A DNA stretch of 28,760 nucleotides. It comes from Gnetum montanum (taxonomy: Eukaryota; Streptophyta; Gnetopsida; Gnetales; Gnetaceae). Shown one piece after another: positions 10,430 through 19,380 of this stretch; position 1 is the first letter of the stretch, and every line of letters begins with the position of its first letter. The stretch is taken from contig MNCI01030951.1 in the NCBI GenBank assembly GCA_015680685.1, forward strand, positions 11,771 to 40,530, in the 5' to 3' direction. The notes beneath the pieces were generated by a model, which saw only the letters and a list, made by a program, of their open reading frames with translations, ran no database searches and had not been told where the DNA came from. The translations under genes and the position numbers were made by a program.

Positions 10430-10560
10430 GTGTTGTAGGGGGTTACCTACTTATAGGCAGCTGGGCGCAATATTGCGTATGATACATCGCGTATGCAATA
10501 TCACATGGGACACAATATCGCGTACACGATATCTCATCCCTAGTGATGTGAGACACTATA
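10430..10560 (-). promoter_or_regulatory. LTR-promoter-like module upstream of ORF2 in element 2
   Basis: On the minus strand a cluster of palindromes (AATATCGCGTACACGATATC at 10514-10533 and CGCAATATTGCG at 10466-10477) is followed by CCTATAAGT at 10458-10450. This has the same order and orientation as the U3 end of the element 2 LTR, where GATATC palindromes precede TATAAATAAG. It points toward ORF2, whose ATG lies about 470 bp downstream. It could be a second promoter or the remnant of a related LTR; the sequence alone does not decide. Confidence 0.45.
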
Positions 10561-11941
10561 AAAAGACCAAATTTCTTAATGATTTTCTTGAAATAAATGT
10601 TGGAAACTAAGGACATTGGCTATTATCAAGGGTTTTAGGGTAATTCTATTAGTTCAAAAGGCACCATTAATGATAACGGTGTGGATTTGATCAATAAAAC
10701 CTTGGTTGATAAGAAAAAGGGTATGTAATGGTACATAGGAACATTGAAATTTAGAGGGGTATTAGTAGGGAAAGAAAATCATTTTTAAAAATTATGCTGA
10801 GGGTAAGAAATGATGTGTTTGAGCTATGTCATAAGTAAAAATTACAAAAGATTACACAAGTGGATCCTCCCCAAAGTAGGTTCCAACCTACAATGCCCTT
10901 GTGTAACCAAACTTAAAGTGTCTGTGGGCACTAGAAGGGTTAAATGTAATCCACACGAACTCCACAAAACACACACATGTAAATATCACCGAAATGAGGG
11001 AAGAATTCTATGTTACACGAGACACGAGCTACAATGACATGAATAGTGAGATGAGACGAACTATAGAAAGGGATCGTAGAGATTGGGACATGAGGTAATT
11101 GACCTAGGACACAGCGAATCCTGCGTGAAGAGCATGATTAATGTGTCATTAACCTATCATTCCAAGATCATAACCAAGTCCATCCTTCTAATCAGTGACA
11201 CCGCATTGTTTCATCCCATGATGAGCGATTATGAGAGTACCATAAAAACAAGGCATACGATCACTTGACATTTTATGCAAGGGAGGAGTGATTTTTGTTT
11301 TGTGGCACTTTTCTTTTTGATTTTCTTTTTCCCTTTCTTTTTTTCACTTTACGGAATCCAGAGAAGCTGCCAACCTTCAGGCATGGATGCATGTATTTCT
11401 AGTGGGACCCCTTAGAATAACGTTTGATTTTTGAGTGCCCTTTTGATTACTCTTACTCCCATTTTCATTAGATCTACAAGGATCTTAGTACAACTACGTT
11501 GCATGATAACTCCCACAGATGTCACCAAAGAGAATCCACAATTCCCCTTGATGTCACACCCTAATCATTCTCTCTTGGTCCATCCTTCTTCATTCTGGGT
11601 ACAATGAACACAAAATTAATTTTAATTTTTAAGAATGTCAAAAATATCATTGTACCCTCGAACAGAACCTCTTTATTTGTAGAATGGATGAGTGGGTGTA
11701 ATGGGCTCACTATCGAAATAATTGATCACTCATGACTTAATAACGTAGAACACACCTCAACCAACGATCCACATGAGTGTTTTATTCATAGATGAGATTA
11801 CTTACAAAAACGTAAAAAGACAAAAACACAAAAACACAAAAAGATAAAAAGATAAAACAAAAAGTTGAAAAATGAAAAACTAGAAAACAAAAATTAAAAA
11901 ATTAAAGAAAATGAAAAATATTTATTAATCTTGCTTTTTGT

Positions 11942-13912
11942 TTAGAATGGGGGATATCTCCCATAACTAATCGGTTGAGGATGGCAAGGACTAATAAATG
12001 GAAGATGAGGATCCTTGCATGTCAGAAGTATTGGAACTGGTCCATACTTACCCCATTGGGGTTCACACACTTGATTATAATAAGCATAGTAGGGTAATTT
12101 ATACGATGTAGTTCCCAGATAACGAGTTGAACCACTATGATGTCTAGGACCATTAGATGGTATGCAAGGATTGGGATAATGCCTCCCATGGTCGTGTTCA
12201 TTGGGCCGAATGGTTGTTGGAGCGTTAGTTGGTGGCCTTGATGAAGTTACATGAGGCGTTGGGTTCGAAGGTAAGGGTGCACCATAATGTGGACCTTGTG
12301 CTGGGTTGGAAGATGTAGTGGCCTCAGAATTGTGTTGTCCCTTCTTACAGTCGTGTTTAAAGAAAGGACGCTTTTGATGTTGAGGAGGCTTTTCACTACT
12401 GTTAGTGGTAGTAGCACAAGTGTCATTCATGGGTTGTTGTTGTGGTGAAGGCACCTTAGGAACATTTGGTGGCACTGTGGAAGGAGGGAAAGGATGAGAA
12501 TGTTGAAAGTTAGGAGGAGTATAAGGTGCACAAGGTGGTGGTTGTGTTGGAGGCATGGGTTGATAGTATTGTGGAGAATAGTAATGTGGTAAGATAGAGT
12601 AGGTTGGCCCAATTGGAGAAACAAGATGTTGAACCAAATAAGCATTTGGGTTTAGATGATCTGAAGGGTGTCTCCAATCTAAGGGTGGTCTGGGGTTGTT
12701 GCCACTATGATTAATCACAGTATCTCTGTATGAACTCTGGATATAACGTGTTTCCCCAATGCTCATGTAAATGTAACAATATTTGGAATTGGCCCTTGGG
12801 GTGATCGTATAGGCAAATGTTGCATTCATACATATGATTGGAAGTTGAGCTCTTCTTTTCTTTATCCCTTCTTTCTGAATGTCTACTGTTTTTTCCTGCT
12901 TCTTGGGTTGTCAAAACTCTATCTCCAATGATGTTAATATATTCTCCACACTTTTTATTCATCCATTCCAACATCTTATTGATCTTTTCCTCAACTTCTT
13001 CTAATGATTATTGTATTGGGAAAGATGATATTTCCACCTTGAGATTAGTTGATTTCTACTTTTAATGATCATGGACCTTTGTTAAGTTGAGATTTTGGGC
13101 CCGTTGATGTTTTTCAACACTCTCCCATCTAGCCATATCTCCTTCTTCTTTTGCTATCCACTTAATAAGCTCTTGGATTTGATGGGTTCGTAGTTTGTAT
13201 AGTTGACCTTGGGCATACATTCCTAAGGTCTCTCTTGTTGCATCACGAAGCCCATCAATGATATGGTACATTAGCCTTTCCCAGGAAAACCCATGGCCTA
13301 GATAGTTGTTTAACACTGCATAATATCTTTCTAAGGCTATGTCCAAGGGTTCATGTTGTGCTTGTCTCCATCCTTGGATTTTTTTCCTCAAGGCTGACAC
13401 TCTTGCGTTGGTTTGATATTTTTCGTTAAAGACTTCTACCATTGTTGACTAGTGTCGTATTGAATTTGGTTTTAACACTCTATACCATACTTTTGCTTGG
13501 TCAACGAGTGTCATAGGAAAGAGCCTAAGTTTTTTCCAACCGTTATCAATGTTGTTCCATGTGCAAGCATCGTAGAAGGCTTGTAAATGTTGATGCAAAT
13601 CTAAGTCATAGCCTCCTGAAAATTTGGGAAGTTGTTTAAATCGAGCCTGGGTAGACAACTCTCTTTACAATGCCTACATGAGATTCGAACAACCTCTTGT
13701 ATTTTCGTTAAGCTTGTAGTGGCTAGTGGGGGTTCATCGTCATCTTGTAAGTTATGCCTTCGTGTGTTGGGATGACGTTGCTTTTGTTCATGTTGATAAG
13801 AAACTCCCACTTTGGGTTGTATACTCCAATCTTCATTGTCATATAGTTTTTTGGTTCTCCAATGACCTTCCTCACTAAGTGTGGCATTATTATAATCTTG
13901 TAGGAGAGGCAT
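11942..13912 (-). pseudogene. gag: gag of element 2 (Athila/Tat-like), broken
   Basis: Structural capsid precursor. It starts at 13912 (MPLLQDYNNATLSEEGHW). The gag domain occupies about 13650-13060: LPKFSGGYDLDLHQHLQAF, then MVEVFNEKYQT and LERYYAVLNNYLGHGF, closely similar to element 1. A zinc-knuckle-like motif is at about 12830-12790 (C-x2-C-x3-H-x4-F, the last cysteine replaced by F). A long Pro/His/Ser/Tyr-rich tail ends at 11942 (SYGRYPPF). Damage: a frameshift near 13640, a TAG at about 13449 where a Trp codon is expected (TGG to TAG), a stop near 13062, and a frameshift near 12720. About 657 codons, similar to element 1. No protease follows, unlike in autonomous elements. Confidence 0.8.
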
Positions 13913-14033
13913 TGTTTAAAGTTGTGTGTGAATTTGGAAGTGACTTTTTATAATTACTTCTTTCAAAGAGATATATAATTAAGTCCTTTACAGCGACCTT
14001 ATATGATATAACTAATCTAGATAACTAGCACCA

Positions 14034-14051
14034 TCCCCGGCAACGGCACCA
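14034..14051 (-). other. Primer-binding site of element 2 (tRNA-Asp type)
   Basis: The minus strand reads TGGTGCCGTTGCCGGGGA, 17 of 18 bases matching the complement of the plant tRNA-Asp 3' end, one base from the 5' LTR. This is the best preserved of the three copies. Confidence 0.85.
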
Positions 14052-14052
14052 A

Positions 14053-14907
14053 TGATGAGCGGCGAGGTACCCCTACACTCAACCATACGAATATGAGCAT
14101 TCTCATGTGCGATCCGGTCAAACTTCGTAGACAGACTAGTTGTGGCACCTAGACAGTTGTCCTTAGGTCACAGTTCGTTGTCTTCCCACCTGGACTAGTA
14201 TTATATTTGTCACGTATGGTTTAGTCCAGAGTGAGGTGTATAATGTGTTCTTAATCTAACGCTACTCCTAAAGGCAATGGCAAGTAATATTATCTAAGCT
14301 AATAGAGAAGGGGTAAAAGAATCTAATCTAGCCTAAGTGTGATGAGCATCCATTCCTTAATCATCTATACACATCTTGGACTTCATGCATGACTACCACT
14401 AGGATTACCAAGCGCAGATCCTAGGTACGCCACTGGGTTACCAAGTAGTCACACTTAAATGCTCATAATCAAGTCATACTCATTCTGTGTTGCTAGGAGA
14501 TAAGGGTGACAGAGACTAATAAGGGAAGCAGTAAATAAAAATTAAATAAATAAACAAAGTGAATGCTACAATGATGAAGTAATCTTGATCTTTATTTCCG
14601 GTCATGTGCTTGTCCAAGTACATCACACTCAAATAAAGAATGTCATATAATTACATTCACCACACTGTGGGCAGACATGGGAAAAATAATCTATCTTTGG
14701 AGGGATCAAACTACCAAATTTTCACTACAATCTAACCTATTGATCTCAAACAAGGGAGAGTCACTTCTTATTTATAGATATTGCAGCGGACTGCGATATC
14801 GCGTACGCGATATCGTGTACACGATATCGCAGGCGGAGATGCGATATCACAACAGATGCGATATCACGTACACGATATCGTGGCCCATGTGATATCACGT
14901 CCCATCA
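14053..14907 (-). repeat. 5' LTR of element 2
   Basis: 855 bp from tgatgagcgg to cccatca, so on the minus strand it begins TGATGGG and ends CTCATCA. It lies between the primer-binding site and the right target duplication and aligns with 6247-7053. Confidence 0.87.
14767..14896 (-). promoter_or_regulatory. LTR promoter of element 2: TATA box and GATATC palindrome array
   Basis: TATAAATAAG on the minus strand (14776-14767) is the likely TATA box. Directly upstream, GATATC occurs seven times in about 100 bp (14795, 14809, 14823, 14843, 14860, 14874, 14891), with steps of 14, 14, 20, 17, 14 and 17. Neighbouring units form perfect palindromes such as GATATCGCGTACGCGATATC (14795-14814) and an overlapping 24-bp one at 14807-14830. 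Such an array is a good candidate for an enhancer bound by a dimeric factor; no factor is known to me. Confidence 0.6.
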
Positions 14908-14912
14908 ATGGT
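14908..14912. repeat. Target site duplication, right copy (atggt) of element 2
   Basis: Identical to 6242-6246 and directly adjacent to the 5' LTR end. Confidence 0.85.
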
Positions 14913-15631
14913 TTAACTCATGGTGAGGTGTGTGATGATTGATGTTGTGTAGGCCATAATTCCTAGCTATAATGATAAAGTGTAAAAATAGTTCTAAGTC
15001 TAAAGAAAATGGTAAACACTATTCTAGCCTATGGTGATGAGCATCCGATCCTAATCTTCTATTCACACCTTGGGTTTCATGTAACTACTAGTGGGATACC
15101 AAGTGTCTTGCTACTGGGTGTACCAAACAATAACACTACTAGGTTACTAAGCAGTCACACTTAAGTGCTCGAGATTAGTTGTACTGTTTCTACTTAACAA
15201 TAGTAATAGTAAATTGTATGGAAAAGTAAATCATTAACTAAGAAAATAGTAAGAAAAATATTTTAAGTGTAAATAGTAAACATTATGCTAAGTAAACAAT
15301 AAATCTAGGAGAATGCTACAATAGTGAGAAATAATTCAAACTTTATTTCGGGTCACACTTGTGCCCAAGTATGAAATGCTTGAATGAAGATATCATTTGC
15401 TAACTCACACCACACTGTGGGCATTCACACTTCTAATCACTAAGTCTAGGGTTACAGAAACAAACTAACAAAGTTCTACTACTATGGTCTAAAATTTGTT
15501 ATTCAATCTTGCTCCTAAGTGTTGTATTTATAAGTAGACAAGTGTCGAATGATATCAAATACACGATATCACGACTTCGATATGAAATGTTTGAAATTGT
15601 AGTTGTGCAAAATGCAACTTATCAAACATCA
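14913..15631 (-). repeat. 5' LTR of element 3, right fragment
   Basis: It continues the LTR broken at 6246 and aligns to the element 1 and 2 LTRs, for example gatgagcatccgatcct (15037) and gaatgctacaa (15311). It ends aacatca at 15631. The U3 part keeps ttgtatttataagt near 15524-15537 and two GATATC sites 14 bp apart (15551 and 15565). Confidence 0.72.
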
Positions 15632-16818
15632 TGTGACTTAACTCACATTTAACCATATGTAATGACAACACAAGTGTGAGTTAGGAAGACAATGATCATA
15701 CAACCCCTTACTTCACAGTTTTAGACTAAGGCAAACTTAGGAACTTTAACCAGATTGCTAGTGTATGCTTGTGATTCATATAACTAGGCATAGGGGATAC
15801 TTAGCGCTCATTAGTGCCAGATGCATTAACGGTAGTTGTTAAATTATTTCTATAGATAAAGTAAACCATTGCAACGGTGCCTCTTGATTTGACAGTAATT
15901 ATTAAATTATTGGTTAAACCTGGATAAAGCAAAGCAATTTGGGTAAAGTAGAGGGTGTCAACCATATAACCATGATAAAAATGGGAGAAGCATAAGATCA
16001 TTTGTAAGATGCAAGGAAAATGTGCGAGTCTCAATGTACTTAACCATCTATGCTTCTATGGAGGGCTTTGTTAACTACAATCTTTAGTTTTAAACTATCC
16101 TATTTACTTAATGTCATTTAAAAAAACCATCACAAGGTTTCTATTACTTATACACCTACATATTGATGACAAATAGGACAAAAATTGCATTGCCCATAGA
16201 AAAGCTAAACCATTATGAAACAATGTATGTTTTGTATGAACATAGCCAACACATGAAAAAGTCAAACCATTATGAAAGCATACACCATTTTATAATGGTT
16301 AGTGTTATGATCTATAAATGCTTTGTTGATGAATAAGTGCATGCAATCTCCTTGTGAAGTGTCTTTGGATTCATCTTTAAATGATCCCACTAGCAATATT
16401 TTATGAATAAGATTTAAATAAGTAAAATATTGTAATGTAATGGGTGATTTAGTAAAAAAAAGATAATTAAATAACAAAAATAAAATCTTAAATTGAAGTT
16501 GTAAAAGAAGGCTTCTCCAACATTAAAGTTATTAATTTTACTTAAGTTTTAATATTTATTTCTAACAGATAAAATTTTCCAAAACAATGGCATTTTTCTA
16601 GATTTTGCTTGGGCAAAGGGTTTTTCAAAGTTATCATTTCTCAAAATTGAGCAAAGGCTCTTTGCAATTTATCAATGTTGCTTTGGTTTTGATTTTTCTT
16701 TTCAACGACCAATTTTGATTTTCTATCACCTTTGCAATACCTTTCATTGATCTAAAGCTGAAATATAACACTACCTTCAACCTCCATAAATTTTTTCTAC
16801 TTCAATTTGACCATACTC
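15632..16818. other. AT-rich intergenic sequence, no gene seen
   Basis: No credible ORF, RNA gene or LTR. There is a weak tandem duplication of about 60 bp at roughly 15832-15940 (ttaaattatt followed by a shared stretch with ggataaag or agataaag). A short repeated phrase, aaaccattatgaaa, occurs at 16208 and 16265. Confidence 0.5.
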
Positions 16819-17079
16819 AGCACCGACAAATTGAAATATAACACGATTTGTCGGTGCTATATTTTCCCCACACGATTTGTCGGTGCTATATTTTCACAGT
16901 TTAAGTGGACAACGTCCTGCACACGATTTCTCTAAAAATCTAGGAACCTTAAGAAATAAAATTTGCTGCTTCTTCGTTGCTGCAGCAGTAATGCTTGGAG
17001 AATAATTATTTTCTTTGCAGACGTTAAAGCGTGGTTGATAATCAGCACCGACAACAAATCATGTGGGGGAAAATATAGC
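16819..17079. repeat. Cluster of direct and inverted repeats around ACACGATTTGTCGGTGCT
   Basis: A perfect 13-bp inverted repeat (AGCACCGACAAAT at 16819-16831, its complement at 16846-16858) overlaps a direct repeat of about 26 bp (16841-16866 and 16870-16895). A truncated third copy starts at 16921 (acacgattt). A further inverted copy of about 36 bp lies at 17042-17079 (cagcaccgacaacaaatc, then a G run and aaaatatag). It is not explained by the LTR elements. It could be a decayed small inverted-repeat transposon or a regulatory cluster. Confidence 0.6.
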
Positions 17080-17183
17080 AACATGGATTTCGTCTCCAAG
17101 ATCCGATTGCTAACCACCATACGTAACGAGATGACAGGAGAGGCAGAAAGAAAACGGAGTTTTGGGTAGGGAAAATCCATGGT

Positions 17184-17564
17184 ATGAACTGCTATAACAC
17201 AAAACACATCACAAGTGCGTATTCTTCCGTCCTCAGCGGCACTGAAGCGACGTGTTCGTGTGGAAGTTTCAAACACGAGAATGAGGATGAATCTTTGCAG
17301 ATGTGTAAGATTCAAACAGTAGAACTGTGGTCGAGCTGTGCAGGAGACGAAGAGTCGCTGCGGCAGTTGCTGGAGTCGGTGGAGCACGAGCCGGCAGCAG
17401 TTGGTTTTCCTGTTTCTGATTCTCGTTTTGTAAAGGCCGAGTCGCCAGTCGCACGTCACCCTCTGCAAAAGCACATCGTGACGGAGAATCTATGTTTCGT
17501 TTTGTTCTTTTCCCATTACCAGCTGGTAATCTTACTGCTAGGTAAGAAAGAAAATAAAAAGTAA
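17184..17564 (+). CDS. Uncertain ORF, possibly an exon
   Basis: A 126-codon frame with higher GC than its surroundings. The middle part is acidic and protein-like (GDEESLRQLLESVEHEP), while the end (FVLFFSHYQLVILLLGKKENKK) looks like read-through into an intron. A good splice donor, CTAG|GTAAGAAAG, lies at about 17541. Upstream, a pyrimidine-rich tract ends in ttctttgcag near 17020. I recognise no domain, and a minus-strand frame overlaps the same bases (17474-16932). It may be an exon, a 5' leader or chance. Confidence 0.2.
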   Translation: MNCYNTKHITSAYSSVLSGTEATCSCGSFKHENEDESLQMCKIQTVELWSSCAGDEESLRQLLESVEHEPAAVGFPVSDSRFVKAESPVARHPLQKHIVTENLCFVLFFSHYQLVILLLGKKENKK

Positions 17565-18605
17565 AAAAAAAAAAAAGAGAAATCGTTTTAAAAATTTGAG
17601 CGACGTAGGGTACCCAGAAGCATACACAGAGAGTATCTATAAAATCATAAATTTTAATAAATAGAGAAAGCTTTCTTTTTTGCGAAAGAAATCATATTTT
17701 AATCCTTTAATTAAATAATTTTTGGTACATACCATACAACAAAAATCATTTCAAATACAGCTATTCTACCTGTTAACTTGCACTTGGAACGCAGGTCAAT
17801 GGTGATAACCCGTGAAAATTAAAATGGATCACTTTGAAAGGAGAGGATGTAACCTGGTAATAAAGGACTGGAGGACAGTAATAATATTAAGCGCGGCTGC
17901 GGAAAAAACATCAAGGCTTCGGCATCGTTCCTGAGGGCTTCGTGAACGGCAGGCCAGAAACGTATAAAACACGTGTAGATATATATATATATGTTGGCTT
18001 TCATGCAGTTAGAACTCCTGGCTCATTGCCTGATCACTCCGTGGCCGATCCATGGACCGAATCGATTTTGCTGAGATTTATCATTCAAATTTTGTCCTTT
18101 TGACTTTCAAATTATGGGCGCAGGTGGGTTCGTCGACTTAACCAGAGAAAGCATTTTGTTGTGTCACCGGCACTTCCCAAGGGCGTTTTCACAATGATAG
18201 TTATGGAAGACATTAACAAACTGGCTAGACTTCAATTAGAGTTGTTGCCTCTCAGCATATGGACATGAACCATTCACAATTCCTACACGGTCATAAACAA
18301 TAATTTTCCTCCCAGGAGGCATCAACGCTGATCTGATTCGTATGCGGCAAATCAGCCTCGGTTACTCCATAAACCAACGCACCATCCCCAGCGTACATTT
18401 CTCTGCTTACATTCCAATCCACAGTCCGTGTATCTGAGATTCGTTTTTTCGATTTTCCCGGTCGCTTGTTCCGTTTTTCTCATTTTTTTTATTTTCCCGG
18501 CAAGTTCTGTTCCTGTGGTCCCTCAGGATTGAAGAATACTGAATAAATCTCCCTCGTGGCCAAGCAGAGCGCATCGATGCACACTGTAGCACTCAAGCAG
18601 GCACC
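17565..18605. other. Upstream region of the Dof-like gene
   Basis: No convincing coding region. It contains an A run (17564-17576), a short (AT)n microsatellite near 17980-17992, a TATA-like element with a G-box (separate entry), and a very short upstream frame at about 18114 (27 codons, MGAGGFVDLTRES). The bases before the 18606 ATG (gcaggcacc) form a reasonable plant start context. Confidence 0.4.
17963..17975 (+). promoter_or_regulatory. Candidate TATA box with adjacent G-box
   Basis: TATAAAA (17963-17969) is directly followed by CACGTG (17970-17975), the core of bZIP/bHLH binding sites. It lies about 640 bp upstream of the Dof-like start codon, which would imply a long 5' leader or leader intron. 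This is a weak call without transcript data. Confidence 0.25.
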
Positions 18606-19380
18606 ATGAGTGAAAATCATGAGATAGAGATGGAGTTTGAGAGGTTGAAAACTAGAGTGAAGGATGTGGGTGGAATAAGAAGGTTGAGCAAGGAAGAAAA
18701 TAACAGGATAGAACAGTTTTGCAGAGAGCAGCATCCTAAGTGTCCACGATGTGGACAAAGGAATACCAAATTTTGCTACATCGAAAACAAGAAATCAGCT
18801 CGAACTTTGCAGCCTAGATACAAATGTAACATTTGCAAGGTCGGTGAGGACAATAAAGAGAAAGAGTTTACATGGGGAGGCAAAGAGTACAGGGAAAGAG
18901 TTACAGAGCAATCAAATATTCACCAAAGACAGGATATGCCATCAGATGGAGGTTCCTGGCAGCAGAATACTGCTGGAGCTGGCGTAACTACAGGAGTGTG
19001 GGACCAGAACTTTGTTTCAAAGGCAAGAGATCACGTTTAGAAAATCATTTTAAAACTGGAATATTACAATAGATTATAATAACGTGTTATTTGCATTGCA
19101 CTTGTTTGCAAATGTCCAGTCCACAGATGATTTTGACTTTATCGTGGAAGAAGTCGATCCAGGATTTCACCTTCTTGATCAGATTAATTATAATTCTAAC
19201 CCAACTGTAAGGAACCAACTTTACCCTGATTTTGCAGGTGCAGTTAAATGTTATGCATGCGTTCTGATACAGGATTCTTAACTTGTCTCTGAGCAGGTAC
19301 CGAATGAACTAGGCGTTTCATTCAGCGGTCCAGAAATCGATGATTTCGAAATCTGGGACAACACTCTTCAATTCAAGTGA
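18606..19380 (+). CDS. Dof-like zinc-finger protein with altered finger spacing (three-exon model, 182 aa)
   Basis: Predicted DNA-binding protein, presumably nuclear. Model: exon 1 18606-18983, exon 2 19120-19206, exon 3 19297-19380. Introns begin GTAACT (18984) and GTAAGG (19207) and end at ...GTCCAG (19119) and ...GAGCAG (19296); all junctions are phase 0. Residues 46-77 hold CPRCGQRNTKFCY, then QPRYKCNIC. CPRC, NTKFCY and QPRY are hallmarks of the Dof finger, but the cysteine spacing is CX2C-X24-CX2C instead of the usual X21. The conserved RYWTxGG after the last cysteine is replaced by a charged stretch and EFTWGG (87-92). The N-terminus is basic/acidic helical. Exons 2-3 encode an acidic, aromatic tail (DDFDFIVEEVDP, EIDDFEIWDNTLQFK) that could act in activation. 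It is shorter than most Dof proteins. Without splicing, exon 1 runs to a stop at 19040. The donor choice for intron 1 is the weakest point. Confidence 0.6.

Larger units (their letters stand above)
9977..11941 (-). other. Non-coding spacer of element 2 between gag and ORF2
   Basis: About 2 kb in which pol would be expected but is not seen. Features: an A-rich plus-strand run (11810-11930), a pyrimidine-rich run (11290-11345), blocks shared with element 1 (11130-11280 and 11455-11790), and a segment of roughly 10090-11010 with no counterpart in element 1. That segment holds the promoter-like module and the polypurine-like motif listed separately. CTTACTAAC lies about 23 nt before the ORF2 start, but the acceptor reads GCAT instead of an AG. 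Confidence 0.55.
6247..14907 (-). mobile_element. Element 2: complete, pol-less Ty3/gypsy (Athila/Tat-like) LTR retrotransposon with gag and ORF2
   Basis: 8.66 kb with both LTRs (6247-7053 and 14053-14907), polypurine tract, primer-binding site and a perfect 5-bp target duplication, inserted in the LTR of element 3. Minus-strand order: 5' LTR, primer-binding site, gag (13912-11942), spacer with an LTR-promoter-like module (about 10560-10430), ORF2 (9976-7209), 3' LTR. No protease, RT, RNase H or integrase motif is visible, so it would need enzymes supplied in trans. The LTRs differ at about one base in ten by eye, mostly transitions, so the insertion is old. Confidence 0.88.
5007..15631 (-). 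mobile_element. Element 3: host LTR retrotransposon, interrupted by element 2 and flanked by element 1
   Basis: The visible parts are internal sequence at 5007-6064, a primer-binding site at 6065-6082, and a 5' LTR split into 6084-6246 and 14913-15631. Removing element 2 and one copy of atggt restores an uninterrupted LTR alignment: the region around 6242 matches element 1 at about 4303-4320 (cacgtatggtttag), and the text continues across the junction at 14913 (ttaactcatggtgaggtg). The rest of element 3, with its 3' LTR, presumably lies left of element 1, outside the window. A target duplication copy may be tgtga at 15632-15636. Confidence 0.75.

Noticed and set aside
11942-13912. Possible protease or RT downstream of the element 2 gag
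   Set aside because: No D-S/T-G-A or YxDD-like motif was found in the minus-strand frames of the following spacer.
16932-17474. 180-codon minus-strand frame
   Set aside because: Composition (Leu/Arg/Cys-rich, few acidic residues) looks like the antisense of the plus-strand frame, and it crosses the repeat cluster.
18606-19040. Reading the Dof-like gene as an unspliced 144-aa protein
   Set aside because: Good GT-AG introns join it to two further open exons with acidic, protein-like sequence. The unspliced ending (VTTGVWDQNFVSKARDHV) remains possible but less likely.
19207-19296. Alternative intron 2 donor at TTTTGCAG|GTGCAG (about 19240)
   Set aside because: Joining it to the acceptor at 19296 gives a stop within two codons, whereas GTAAGG at 19207 keeps the frame to a natural stop.
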